A stretch of 64,000 nucleotides of DNA, taken from positions 1,488,001 to 1,552,000 of the forward strand of contig OY987247.1 of assembly GCA_963920765.1 (NCBI GenBank). The letters are read 5' to 3'. Shown here piece by piece: positions 1 to 10,210 of this stretch. The position numbers were made by a program, and so were the translations under genes. A model generated the notes under the pieces. That model was not told the DNA's origin. It saw only the letters and a list, made by a program, of their open reading frames with translations, and did not search any database. The stretch is from Ulota crispa (Eukaryota > Streptophyta > Bryopsida > Orthotrichales > Orthotrichaceae). Positions within the stretch are counted from its first letter, which is position 1. Each line of letters opens with the position of its first letter.

Positions 1-635
1 TGACAATTTAGAACTACAACTCCAAGCTACATAAGACTTTTGCACCATGAATGATGTGCACAAGTGCACATAGGTAATCAACATTTGTACAACCAAGCGG
101 CCCAAGCTTCTAGTGATACAAAGCAATCAACCATTTAGCAGCAATTTCATGACGCAATTAAAGTTGATTCTATGCATATTTAACTAGCTCTAGACAAAAA
201 GTTCAAAATATGAATCCTGCATTTATTTTTCATGCAAAATAATGAAAGAATTCCAAATTTTTTGTTTTTCTAACTAGAGATATTTTGATGTTTTACCAAA
301 AAATCAAAGAGTTGTTCAATGTTTTGATTGCCGGGTGGTCTCTTGGCCGTGCATCAGAACGGTTTTGAGCTGGGCGCTCAATGGTTAACGTCAAACTTCT
401 TGTCAATTCTAAATTATTATCTCTACTGCAAACCCTTGTAATTTTGCTCTCATGACATTCAGAGTACAATACATCCCCTATGAATTGCTCTTCGATTTCC
501 TAACAAGAATAATTAGAATCTTGGAATTTAAAAATGATACTAAAGGAGGCGGTTCACAATATATCCCACGTCATACCTATGTAAGTGCCATTGCAATGCC
601 ACCTCCCAACTTAGTTGGGTAGTTAAAAGTAAATA
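1..635. other. AT-rich intergenic DNA, no feature seen
   Basis: No coding-like frame, inverted repeat or RNA gene is visible. It precedes the first MITE. Confidence 0.5.
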
Positions 636-892
636 ACACCATATTTGTTAAATTGGGAAAAACAGACGTACCACTTTGTATTCCACTTTAGTCTTATATA
701 CAATAAATTTAGGCATAGTTATAGCTAAGAGTTGAAAGTTATTTGGATTTTTTGTAGGTAATCACTAAGACTTCAATATTGTACAAAAAATTGCTTGTTT
801 TTTTCTTTTGTAATATGCTAAATTTCACATAATGACAAAAATAGTGAAAAATTCAAAATTTACCCTTTTTCTCAATTTAACAAATATGGTGT
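636..892. mobile_element. MITE, CCATATT family copy 1
   Basis: The two ends are inverted copies: ACACCATATTTGTTAAATTG on the left and its reverse complement on the right. Both are flanked by TA, the expected target duplication of Tc1/mariner-type (Stowaway-like) elements. It shares its interior with the copy at 5043 and its ends with further copies at 21675, 27951, 31394 and 37562. It has no coding capacity. Confidence 0.8.
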
Positions 893-894
893 TA

Positions 895-1666
895 AATGTT
901 CAAACAATTTTTAAAAAAATTATGAATATTATATGCAAAAATATTGATGAGAATTGGGCTAAAAGTTGGGTTTAGCAAAATTATTGAATCAAAACTTGAA
1001 TAAAGTCCCATCTTTTTTGGCCTCAAAATTAAAAATATTAGTCATGTAAGCGAGCAAGACATGGGACTTGAGACATAATGTGAAACACCAAGTCCCAACT
1101 TTTGACTCTACACCCATCAGATTCTCAGATTTCAGTAGGACTTGGGACGTGGGACATACTTAGTGTCAACCGCCTAACTTTGTTCAGCGGTTTTACTTGT
1201 TGTTGCCTTGGGCTAAACATAGTATAGCCATGGTGGTGTGAAATGATAATCAATGGCGTGATTGACAAGGCTCAGACTGAAAACAACCGCAGCATTAGTG
1301 GGCCCTAAAACCGCACTGGCCACGGCGGTTGGGACTTTCGATAGAAATTCATCTCCTCAACGATCCCATTTGTTGATTTGCCAAGATGTTACAACAAAGC
1401 TTCAAAGTCCCAGTTCACAACAAGGACAACAGCCACTCCTGCTATTTCGGAGGTGGGGACTGGTGCAACCTTGACCTGCAAGTGCCTAAAAGTATACAAC
1501 TGCCTCCGACTTCTTTTCTGTGTACTTCCTCGTCTGACTTTGGAACAAAGATTGCGTCCCACAACACAGTTGCTCACGGCAAAATACAAGTAAAAAAATA
1601 AACGCTCATTGATCATGCCTACTGGACTAGAATAAGAATTTGCCCCCCTCAAAGTGAGAAGACATT
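895..1666. other. Intergenic DNA without a supported gene
   Basis: Short overlapping open frames at 1262-1679 exist on both strands, but none shows a domain, a sensible start context or a homologue elsewhere in the window. Several GGGACTTG/CAAGTCCC words at 1000-1150 form weak inverted repeats. Confidence 0.4.
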
Positions 1667-2102
1667 GGGGTAGTCCCACCTTCTCCGAGTCCGAGAATGA
1701 AACTTCTATGAAAAATGAGAAGTTGTGGAGTGGAAACAGGAGTCAATGGAAACACTTCTCCATGAAAAATGTGTGACTCCCCTTTATATTAGTAGGCGGT
1801 TGAGAATGGAGAATGGATTTATCTTGAAAATGGCAATGTGGAAAGAAAGCAAGTTGCATTCACACACTTGACCAAGATCTACAACTACAAGGAGGGTGAA
1901 AACAAGAAGAGTTTAATGAGAAAGAGACACAAATGAGTAAAAACTTCACATGCCAAATCTTTTTTAGGTCCATTCTTCTCCTCTAAAAGAGTTCAGAAAA
2001 ATTCTTAATCCTCACAAAATGGGCCTTTCAAAAATAAAGGAAAGTGTGCCACAACCCATTCTTAGAGATCGAGAATGGGGGTGAAGAAGGTGAGACTACC
2101 CA
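1667..2102. mobile_element. MITE, GGGGTAGTC family copy 1
   Basis: The left end reads GGGGTAGTCCCACCTTCTCC and the right end GAAGGTGAGACTACCC, an imperfect TIR. The interior is shared with the large element at 22337-24616 and the truncated copy at 31990-32286. Superfamily not assigned because the target duplication is unclear. Confidence 0.75.
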
Positions 2103-2218
2103 TATTGATTCAAGGGTTTCAAATAGGAAAACATATCTTAGAGAAGTGAGAATTGCTTCTCCCTCACTCCATCGTTATTTTGCTAATCAAGTGCTGGCAT
2201 TGGAACTATTGTCAGAGA

Positions 2219-2533
2219 TATAACATTCAGTAGCACTCAGCAGGCATGCCCTCCCTCCAATTGAAGAGTGTGGAATATTCCACACCCATCAGTAGCTAAG
2301 AGGACACTTGGCTGAATTTGTCAAAGAGTTTATGAAAGAGAGGCTTAGTTTAGCGCATATACGTCAATGTGGGAGCCACCCATGTCATAAAAATTAGTTA
2401 AAAATAAAAAATAAAAATAAAAATAAAAATAAAATAAAAAACTTTTTTTTTTTTTTTTTGTGTCATGAGGAAGTTTGTGGATGATACCTAAAGAGAGGGA
2501 AAGGCAGCCTCTCTTCAAGCTACTAAATGTTAT
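2219..2533. mobile_element. MITE, ATAACATTCAGTAG family copy 1
   Basis: The ends are ATAACATTCAGTAGC and GCTACTAAATGTTATG, inverted copies of each other. The body matches the copy at 19704-20005, including the words for TTTGTCAAAGAG and AAAGAGAGGCTTAGTTTAG. It contains an (AAAAT)n stretch and a T-run at 2395-2460 that the second copy lacks. Confidence 0.75.
2395..2460. repeat. A/T-rich simple repeat
   Basis: AAAAT-type microsatellite followed by about 18 T, inside a MITE. Confidence 0.9.
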
Positions 2534-2557
2534 GGAAACACAAACTTTAGTATGACA

Positions 2558-3208
2558 TTAACCCCCCACCGCCCACGAACGATCCAGAGTATCTCAGAAT
2601 TTGTTCTTGGATGAACAAAATGTCAACATATTGATAAGTTGCGTCAATTTTTTTAAAATTGCAAAAGTACAAATTCAAACTAGATATGTTAGAGATCACA
2701 TAGGAAAAGAAAACACAACAATATCACTTATAGATTGAATGATTATAACATTTGATCAAGAGGGTGTTAAAACTGTGAAAGTGATTTGAAGTCTTTCAAT
2801 TCTCTTTTCACATCTCAAATTTATATTTGAGGTTATCAAAAAAATATATGTAAAGTACAACATGTGTAACCCTAATCAATTTACAGCTTCTTAAAATCTA
2901 CTCTACAACTTTTTAAATTAAGTTTCTAATGTGATTTTTTCTCCAAGTTCTAATGTACTTGAGGCACATTTCCAAGAGCTCTCAATACTAAAAAGTGAAG
3001 ATTTGCAATGGACACCCTTGCACAAAATCTTGAATAGACAAATCATAGTCATTCATTTTCAAAATCGGATTTTTGATACTAAAACAAGATTTTAATGAGA
3101 ATAATTTGAAAAAATGTCCACTAAAATTCATCTTCAAGAAAACTAAAAAAATTCCAAATTCAAATGCAGGGTGGACAATTTTGGTCCCCCTAGGTGGTGA
3201 GGGGTTAA
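2558..3208. mobile_element. TTAA-flanked MITE, family B copy 1
   Basis: Begins TTAACCCCCCACCGCC and ends GGTGAGGGGTTAA. The interior (GATCAAGAGGGTGTTAAAAC, and a stretch complementary to ACCCTTGCACAAAATCTTG) recurs at 15922-16569, 41437-42094 and 58185-58834. TTAA at both ends is the target preference of piggyBac-type transposons; that assignment is inference. Confidence 0.8.
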
Positions 3209-3500
3209 AAGGAGTTAACAATTACGCTAAATGTTGGCAAAGGGCTTTTCACCAAGGCATTTTTTTTTAATTGCCAGATTCTAGCTGTCAAGAGGTCATT
3301 TGATAATAAATGGAGGGATCAACATGGATTGGTGTAATTTCGTCAGTTTTTTGCTAATCTGGCTCTCGTTTGCCAGAAAAATATGTGCTGCTTCTCACTG
3401 TTTGACTCAAAATTTCGAAAAGGGAAACTTTGGAAGGAAGAATATTTCATGACGCATCGTGAAAGTCGTAATCCACTCCTAGAATTCCTGCTATTCATTT
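3209..3500. other. Intergenic DNA, nothing recognised
   Basis: No repeat or coding signal found. Confidence 0.4.
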
Positions 3501-4110
3501 GCAGGGTGGGTTCTGCAGCGTAATGCCCAATTCTGCGGATTGTTGTGCATAATCAAGCATTACGATTTTCTCATCCAATTTCAACTCTCATCCTCAATTA
3601 CTTATCCTTTCTGTTTGTGATTTACGTCAGACAATGCCTTTATCATTGGGATCGCGAGAAAAAAACGCCTCCTCGTCGAGCTCCGCCCTCCTCGTCAGCT
3701 CAGGCATTGCCCTATACGAAGATTCTCGATAGCACCAGCGGGATAGTCGACTTGACATCCTTTGGCATATTTTCTGATCTGAAAGCGTGCACGAGAGTAG
3801 AGTGTTTGTTTATTTTGAACTTACTGGCAGAAGTCGATTGCGCTCTCCACAGAATTTGTGGTTGCACGGAGTGGAATCCGTGCAGTGGACATGCTCCTCT
3901 GTTTCGTTCGAAACCCTAATTCGCAATTCTGAAGATCGTTCCTCATGGTATGGTTGGGGCTTACGAACGAGTAAACAGGGGGTTTCAAATATCAATTTTT
4001 TTAAGGTGATTCACATTACGATCCACCTCTGTGAATTCACTCGTGAACTACAAGGTGACTCACCGCTGGACTTCATTCATAACGTGATTCACATGAGGAG
4101 TGAACTTTAG
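3500..4110 (+). other. Possible 5' end of a gene (unrecognised)
   Basis: GC content rises and several frames are open. One frame (3545-3919) could encode up to 124 residues. Another has an ATG near 3634 leading into a serine-rich stretch of about 32 codons. The motif GAAACCCTAATTCGC near 3910 is a telo-box, often found in leaders of plant housekeeping genes. I recognise no domain, and no splice structure could be fixed, so this may equally be non-coding. Confidence 0.25.
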
Positions 4111-4402
4111 AAACTCACCTTTGTGGCTTCTTGTGGCTCATCCACCCGCATTCTCAAACTCCAAAACTTCTCTCGCAGAAATTTCTGCAAACTCACCGGT
4201 GTCTCAAACTTTGCGCATGCCAGGGAACAAAACAATTCGCTATAGAGCAAAGATCCTATGAGGTGAGAAGATTGAAGACCAGATTTTATGTTTGCAGCCT
4301 CGTAACAAAGGTCTCTTTGATAAAGTTGCCGTAAGGCTCCTTTAGTGTTAGAGCACCACCAATCTAGCACTAGAACAACGCACAAAATAAACGACTATTT
4401 TT

Positions 4403-4790
4403 TGACTGGTATATGATTAGAAAGTGTGATTACTATCATTGGAAGCATATACAAGAGCTCTTCAAATAAAATAATACATGGTATTGGAAATTGAACAATC
4501 AAAATGTTACCCATTGAAATAGCTAATAGACAAATAACATAGCAAATCATGTCTAAGAAAGAAAATCCAAGATAATGGCATACTAAATTTTGAAAATAAA
4601 ATTTGGTGTGTCATTACCTTGGATTTTCTCTCTTAGACATGATTTGCCATATTGTTTGTCCTTTAGCTGTTTTTCAATGGGCAATATTTTGATTGTCCAA
4701 TTCTAATACCATATATTATTTTATTTATTTGAAAAATTCTTGTATATGCTTCCAATGACAGTATTCACAATTTCTAATTATACACCAGTT
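4403..4790. mobile_element. MITE with long TIRs (about 170 bp each)
   Basis: GACTGGTATATGATTAGAAA at the left is matched by TTTCTAATTATACACCAGTT at the right. The inverted similarity continues inward through AAATCATGTCTAAGA and its complement. Only one copy was seen here. Confidence 0.75.
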
Positions 4791-5042
4791 AAAAATTAGT
4801 AACATTTTTGGTGTGTTGTTTCCAGTGCTGGATTGATGACGCTCTTATGTCGTTCTTGGTTTAACACAAAATCGCATGTTTTGAGTAGACCTACAAAGTG
4901 GGTGTAAAAATTTTGAGAATCTGCTTTTGCACACAAAATTAAAAGTTGCCACCGGTTTTTAACAAAATGCCAGTTTAGTTTGATGTGGCCCGGCATTGAG
5001 AAAAACAAAAAAAACAAAAATCTATGCTACCAGAGGCTTTGA

Positions 5043-5282
5043 ACACCATATTAGTTAAATTGGGGAAAATGGAGGGACCATTTTGTACTCTATCTTAATC
5101 TTACATTAGGTAAATGTAGGCATAGCTATAGCTCAAAGTTGTAATCATTTGAAATTCTTGAAGGCGATCACTAAGACTTCACTATTGTACAAGAAAGTAC
5201 ATGCTTGTTTTTTTTGTAATATGCTAAATTGAACATAATGACAGAAATAGTGAAAGTCCCATAATTTACTATTTTTCAAAAT
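5043..5282. mobile_element. MITE, CCATATT family copy 2, right end lost
   Basis: Starts AACACCATATTAGTTAAATT and follows the copy at 636 through its whole interior, including GATCACTAAGACTTCA. The right TIR is absent; similarity stops near 5280. Confidence 0.7.
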
Positions 5283-5403
5283 TCATCTAAGAGGATATTT
5301 TTAACCTTGTTCGAGTTTGTTTTACTTTTCTAGGTACCTACTCAAATGATAGCTCATCCATGCAAAGCACCCTTCTCTACTAATCTAGAGCCAACAAATC
5401 CCT

Positions 5404-5847
5404 TAGGGTGTGTTCACACTTGGTGTTAGGAGGGGTATTAACAATATGAACGCATTCTAAAGGTGTGTCCAAAAATACGTCTAATTTTCCTCCGCTAAGG
5501 TAGAAGCACCCATAAACGTCAAACTAAGGGTTTTGAACATGATGACTATTAATTGACAACTAGCAAATTGTAAGATCCTATTAGGAACAAAAAAAATTGA
5601 GTTTGCACTTTCAAATGTACTATTTGGGTATTATGAGAATAAGTTGTAAATTTTTAAAGAGCAAACTGCCATTGCACCCATAACCACTTTCAAGATTTCA
5701 TGTACACATATTGTACATCCTTGTCATTACATCTATTCACTTATATAGATTTTCCAAAATTTCAAAAATGACAATTATGAGGACATTGACATTTATAAGT
5801 GTTCCTACCTTAATACCCTCCTAACACCAAGTGTAAACATACCCTTA
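5404..5847. mobile_element. MITE with a second MITE nested inside
   Basis: TIRs GGGTGTGTTCACACTTGG and CCAAGTGTAAACATACCC. A short copy of the same family lies at 30107-30228. The body is interrupted by the TA-flanked element at 5496-5812, so it is older than that insertion. Confidence 0.8.
5496..5812. mobile_element. TA-flanked MITE, AGGTAG family copy 1
   Basis: Ends AGGTAGAAGCACCCATAAAC and GTGTTCCTACCT, flanked by TA on each side, as for Tc1/mariner-type elements. The same family lies at 10967, 29235 and 52643. It is nested in the element 5404-5847. Confidence 0.8.
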
Positions 5848-5879
5848 CTACTGTTACAACAATAGTTCTGTCATCCAGT

Positions 5880-6559
5880 CTTCGGCATCAGCCAGATTGA
5901 GCTCCAGCGATTTCATAATGACATCCCACCCAGGAGGGAGTCCTATCAACGAACTTCATCCAAAGTCGGTCATAACGGACAGAATCCGGGGTCCTACGTC
6001 TCAACACACTGCGGCTCCAGATCTGGTCAATCCCAGCACATTCATCCCCAGGGACTGGTCCCATAACTTACTCGCAAAGGTCCTGCCACGAGCTACCTCA
6101 CGTAAAGAAATTCTACCCCCTGACCCCATCGGGCCGTACTTTCTAGCTGCCTCCGCTGACCGACTCCCTAAACGACAAGACCTTTGTGCACCCCCCATGG
6201 GTCCTCGATTCGTGCTCAGATAGCCAGGCGCCTGAGCTCCTCGGCTCCCTGGTCCACTTTTAGCTCTCTATCACTGCGGCACCATGATCCTGGATTTGTT
6301 GCGAGCAGAAATTGCGGAATTGAATTTTAATTCGATCGCTTCTTCATGCTTCTAGCTTCTGATGCACGCGTCATGTCCTCGCTCTCGCCATTCTCTACCA
6401 CTCCTTCAAGTTTCAGCCGACGCGTTTTTCCGCCTACCGACGTGGATCCTGACGAGGAAGTCAAATTTCCAAACAGAAACAGCTTGAAGTGCAAGGCACA
6501 AGACTGCCTGCAAGATGGATCTTGCTCAGCTCCATAAACGGAGATGCAGTGGCCACTAA
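5880..6559. other. GC-richer flank of the inverted repeat, function unknown
   Basis: Composition shifts sharply from the AT-rich surroundings. Open frames occur at 5897-6223 (+), 6346-6537 (+) and 6327-6614 (-), but none has a recognisable domain and none is duplicated elsewhere in the window. By position it could be leader or promoter of the small ORF at 6787, or the 3' end of a minus-strand gene. Confidence 0.3.
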
Positions 6560-6786
6560 TCCTCATTCCCAGCTTATTACAGCGTTCCAAACTTCGATCG
6601 TTCCCGCTCCACAACTAGCATTCCAGCTATCAGCCCAATAAGCCCAACACCTACGATTCTGCGCATTGGCTCTCTAGCGTAGGGAAACTCGAGTGTTCGG
6701 AGCTCGTCTCGCTTTCCTCGCATACGCTTTTTCACTAAACTCGACACCCGGTCCAGCGGTCCCTCCCGTGTCGACGAGGTGCTGAA

Positions 6787-7023
6787 ATGGCCGCCGAGGG
6801 CGATGGTGGAGGCTCGAAATGGAACCCTTCCTCGTACACCTGTGACTACGAAGACTGCGAAGGTGATGGCGGGTCCTCGAGATGGAGGCCTGCTTCGCAC
6901 CACGCCGAGGGTGACGGGGGCTCTTCCCGATGGCGGCCTCCCTCGTTCTGCTGCTGCTTCGGCTCTTCGAGCTCCGAAGGTGACGGGGGCTCCTCCAAAT
7001 GGAGACCCTGGAAGGGGTTCTGA
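6787..7023 (+). CDS. Small EGDGG-repeat protein, left-arm copy (78 aa)
   Basis: Encodes 78 residues with four repeats of the form E-G-D-G-G-x-S-[RK]-W-[RN]-P, separated by short Cys/His/Ser-rich linkers. I do not recognise the family; no signal peptide or membrane segment is seen. The start lies in a good plant context (AAATGGCC), and the same ATG-Ala-Ala start is kept in the related copy at 25879. Comparing the two copies, most changes are in third positions. At the Arg/Lys positions of the repeats codons switch among AGA, CGA, AAA, AGG and CGG, which favours the plus strand as coding. An antisense frame shares the same third positions, so it cannot be wholly excluded. It could be a single-exon gene or the last exon of a longer one. 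Confidence 0.55.
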   Translation: MAAEGDGGGSKWNPSSYTCDYEDCEGDGGSSRWRPASHHAEGDGGSSRWRPPSFCCCFGSSSSEGDGGSSKWRPWKGF

Positions 7024-7061
7024 ATTAGCGGACTTGAGCGGAGGCCGAGTGCCGCGATTCG

Positions 7062-7123
7062 ACGATTTTGTACAGCGATATACAGCGAGCAATGGTAGTC
7101 ACCCAGAGTGACCAGTTGCGCAA
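7062..7123. other. Highly conserved 62-nt block after the small ORF
   Basis: Differs from the related copy (26142-26203) at one base only, although neighbouring sequence differs more. It contains a small stem, GTCAC CCAGA GTGAC. It may be a 3' UTR element or an antisense-coded segment. The right arm carries the same block inverted. Confidence 0.4.
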
Positions 7124-7153
7124 GCGAGATCATATCCATGGGAAGGCGACGCT

Positions 7154-7420
7154 TCAGAACTGAGTCTGCAGAGAGACCGTTTTTCTCTGAGGCTTCAGCT
7201 GCATCCCTTCGACATGTATCTGCACATTTTTTTTTGGTGTCCATTTAGATGACTCCATCGTTCCGCCATTCGGAACAACTGATAGATCAGTCATACCACC
7301 ATTTTTTGGGGGCCCCATTTTGTAGAGCGGGGGACCCGACGTAGAGTAGCTGCCACTCTTTGGTCCGATGTGTAAAAAGAGACCACAATCACCATATTCA
7401 ATCTTGAAACGAATATATTT
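7154..7420 (-). pseudogene. Coding-like minus-strand block, frame broken
   Basis: On the minus strand this reads as Gly/Pro-rich coding-like sequence ending in ...TVSLQTQF and a stop at 7154-7156. The related copy (26230-26500) ends TVSLPTQF with the same stop. Between the copies there are indels of 1 to 4 bases near GGGGCCCCCAAAAAA, so at least one copy has lost the frame. It is convergent with the small ORF. Family not recognised. Confidence 0.35.
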
Positions 7421-7504
7421 CGTGCCTCATTCTCCCGATCAAGCCTGTGTGGTGTCTTTTATGCGGCTCCAGCGATGAGGTTGTAATGTGTGCGGGGTAC
7501 GGGG

Positions 7505-7687
7505 TCAAATGCATGTGCACAGCATGAAGTTGGACCAAGGTGAAGGAAGTCCTGGTACTGTTGGTGGACTGCTAAAAAAGTCAACGAAGCTAGTGTCGGC
7601 ACCAGTGAGGAAAACCAGCTTGGCGCCGGTGCTCCGGCAAAATTGTATCTTCAACTGAATAGTCTGGTTCCACAAGACTTCCCGCAA
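7505..7687 (-). CDS. Minus-strand exon-like frame, left arm
   Basis: Open to a stop at 7505. Its residues WNQ...LVFLTGADTS align with VNQ...LLALTTDTS of the minus frame at 26547-26837. That conserved pattern in a diverged background suggests real descent from a protein-coding exon. Upstream, in the spacer, a further stretch (about 8046-8155, minus) reads P-I-E-I-V... and aligns with P-T-E-I-M... at about 27060-27145. Product unknown. Confidence 0.35.
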   Translation of the reverse strand: MREVLWNQTIQLKIQFCRSTGAKLVFLTGADTSFVDFFSSPPTVPGLPSPWSNFMLCTCI

Positions 7688-8336
7688 ACTGGTGTCACTG
7701 ATAGAGTAGGCAGATTAAATGTCCAAATCTGTAAATGCAGGCAGCAGTGAAGAATAACAGAATCGACATTCTACCTGCTTTCATGCGAAAACACTTTAAA
7801 TTCCGAGGATTAATTTCAGGTTCTTGAACCACGTCGTTGAATCCTCCATGTACTGACTACTGACTGAAGGAATTTGCCGAAGTGAAACGAAAATCTAACA
7901 AACCTCGACTATTTAACAGTCTGCCAATAAAGCCTGTTGGGCTTTAAAGCAAACGTCCTTAGAGTTGCTGTACCCTGGTCTTCTGCGAAGGAGTGCGCAT
8001 CAGAGGCGTTTCATCCTATCGTTTCTATTTGACAGTTGTTTACATGCTGGAGAGGAATCAGCAAAAGATAAACCAAATACGAACCGCAGAGCTTGACTTC
8101 AGTGAAAAATCTCCAGCAGTCAGAAAAAGTTCGGTAAAACGCAGAACGATTTCAATGGGACCTGGTGATAATTGAGGTTACGGCATGTCCAGAGGCAAAT
8201 GAAAACTTGACCACTTGGATTTAAAGGGCTAGTTCTTGGTAGAAACACTTTTGCACCTGTGTCCAACAACTTCCAACTTCCAACCAACTGTAAGTTTCCT
8301 ACAATGCAACAGCAAAGAGCATTCCCAGCAGTGACG
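7677..8336. other. Single-copy centre of the inverted repeat (first contig)
   Basis: 660 bp between the arms. It reappears at 8665-9320 after the N-gap in the same orientation. It resembles the minus-strand gene of the 27-kb copy, so it belongs with the left arm. Confidence 0.8.
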
Positions 8337-8464
8337 CTTGTGGAACCAGACTATTCAGTTGAAGATACAATTTTGCCGGAGCACCGGCGCCAAGCTGGTT
8401 TTCCTCACTGGTGCCGACACTAGCTTCGTTGACTTTTTTAGCAGTCCACCAACAGTACCAGGAC
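7682..8464. repeat. End of first contig, repeated after the gap
   Basis: Matches 8665-9448 with one extra C in the second copy (AGAAACAC versus AGAAACCAC near 8241/9225). A near-identical overlap on both sides of a fixed-size gap is the mark of two contig ends that should have been merged. Confidence 0.9.
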
Positions 8465-8664
8465 NNNNNNNNNNNNNNNNNNNNNNNNNNNNNNNNNNNN
8501 NNNNNNNNNNNNNNNNNNNNNNNNNNNNNNNNNNNNNNNNNNNNNNNNNNNNNNNNNNNNNNNNNNNNNNNNNNNNNNNNNNNNNNNNNNNNNNNNNNNN
8601 NNNNNNNNNNNNNNNNNNNNNNNNNNNNNNNNNNNNNNNNNNNNNNNNNNNNNNNNNNNNNNNN
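8465..8664. other. Assembly gap (200 N)
   Basis: Exactly 200 N, a conventional scaffolding gap length and not a measured distance. The flanks overlap, so the true gap is probably zero and about 984 bp are counted twice. Confidence 0.95.
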
Positions 8665-9320
8665 CCGCAAACTGGTGTCACTGATAGAGTAGGCAGATTA
8701 AATGTCCAAATCTGTAAATGCAGGCAGCAGTGAAGAATAACAGAATCGACATTCTACCTGCTTTCATGCGAAAACACTTTAAATTCCGAGGATTAATTTC
8801 AGGTTCTTGAACCACGTCGTTGAATCCTCCATGTACTGACTACTGACTGAAGGAATTTGCCGAAGTGAAACGAAAATCTAACAAACCTCGACTATTTAAC
8901 AGTCTGCCAATAAAGCCTGTTGGGCTTTAAAGCAAACGTCCTTAGAGTTGCTGTACCCTGGTCTTCTGCGAAGGAGTGCGCATCAGAGGCGTTTCATCCT
9001 ATCGTTTCTATTTGACAGTTGTTTACATGCTGGAGAGGAATCAGCAAAAGATAAACCAAATACGAACCGCAGAGCTTGACTTCAGTGAAAAATCTCCAGC
9101 AGTCAGAAAAAGTTCGGTAAAACGCAGAACGATTTCAATGGGACCTGGTGATAATTGAGGTTACGGCATGTCCAGAGGCAAATGAAAACTTGACCACTTG
9201 GATTTAAAGGGCTAGTTCTTGGTAGAAACCACTTTTGCACCTGTGTCCAACAACTTCCAACTTCCAACCAACTGTAAGTTTCCTACAATGCAACAGCAAA
9301 GAGCATTCCCAGCAGTGACG

Positions 9321-9492
9321 CTTGTGGAACCAGACTATTCAGTTGAAGATACAATTTTGCCGGAGCACCGGCGCCAAGCTGGTTTTCCTCACTGGTGCCG
9401 ACACTAGCTTCGTTGACTTTTTTAGCAGTCCACCAACAGTACCAGGACTTCCTTCACCTTGGTCCAACTTCATGCTGTGCACATGCATTTGA
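9321..9492 (+). pseudogene. Truncated copy of the minus-strand exon (right arm)
   Basis: The same frame as 7505-7676 in the opposite orientation. In the right arm its upstream exons are missing, because the spacer belongs to the left arm, so this copy is truncated. Confidence 0.5.
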
Positions 9493-9973
9493 CCCCGTAC
9501 CCCGCACACATTACAACCTCATCGCTGGAGCCGCATAAAAGACACCACACAGGCTTGATCGGGAGAATGAGGCACGAAATATATTCGTTTCAAGATTGAA
9601 TATGGTGATTGTGGTCTCTTTTTACACATCGGACCAAAGAGTGGCAGCTACTCTACGTCGGGTCCCCCGCTCTACAAAATGGGGCCCCCAAAAAATGGTG
9701 GTATGACTGATCTATCAGTTGTTCCGAATGGCGGAACGATGGAGTCATCTAAATGGACACCAAAAAAAAATGTGCAGATACATGTCGAAGGGATGCAGCT
9801 GAAGCCTCAGAGAAAAACGGTCTCTCTGCAGACTCAGTTCTGAAGCGTCGCCTTCCCATGGATATGATCTCGCTTGCGCAACTGGTCACTCTGGGTGACT
9901 ACCATTGCTCGCTGTATATCGCTGTACAAAATCGTCGAATCGCGGCACTCGGCCTCCGCTCAAGTCCGCTAAT

Positions 9974-10210
9974 TCAGAACCCCTTCCAGGGTCTCCATTT
10001 GGAGGAGCCCCCGTCACCTTCGGAGCTCGAAGAGCCGAAGCAGCAGCAGAACGAGGGAGGCCGCCATCGGGAAGAGCCCCCGTCACCCTCGGCGTGGTGC
10101 GAAGCAGGCCTCCATCTCGAGGACCCGCCATCACCTTCGCAGTCTTCGTAGTCACAGGTGTACGAGGAAGGGTTCCATTTCGAGCCTCCACCATCGCCCT
10201 CGGCGGCCAT
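9974..10210 (-). CDS. Small EGDGG-repeat protein, right-arm copy (78 aa)
   Basis: Identical in sequence to the product of 6787-7023 and placed as its mirror image. Its upstream side (10211-10437) is the duplicated leader, and beyond 10437 it meets different flanking DNA, so its promoter need not be the same. The two copies are divergent in map order but point toward each other's spacer. Confidence 0.5.
   Translation of the reverse strand: MAAEGDGGGSKWNPSSYTCDYEDCEGDGGSSRWRPASHHAEGDGGSSRWRPPSFCCCFGSSSSEGDGGSSKWRPWKGF

Larger units (their letters stand above)
6560..7676. repeat. Left arm of a 1,117-bp inverted repeat
   Basis: This block is the reverse complement of 9321-10437. Paired coordinates sum to 16997 at every landmark checked (ORF starts, ORF ends and both arm ends), so there is no indel between the arms. 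All ORFs on the two arms give identical proteins. The outer flanks differ. The arm corresponds to the inner part of the diverged single copy at 25636-26760. Confidence 0.95.

Noticed and set aside
7993..8175. Duplicated 60-codon plus frame at 7993 and 8976
   Set aside because: The duplication is the probable assembly overlap, and the opposite strand aligns better with the copy near 27.1 kb.
8299..8733. Long frames across 8299-8733
   Set aside because: They run through the 200 N and have no meaning.
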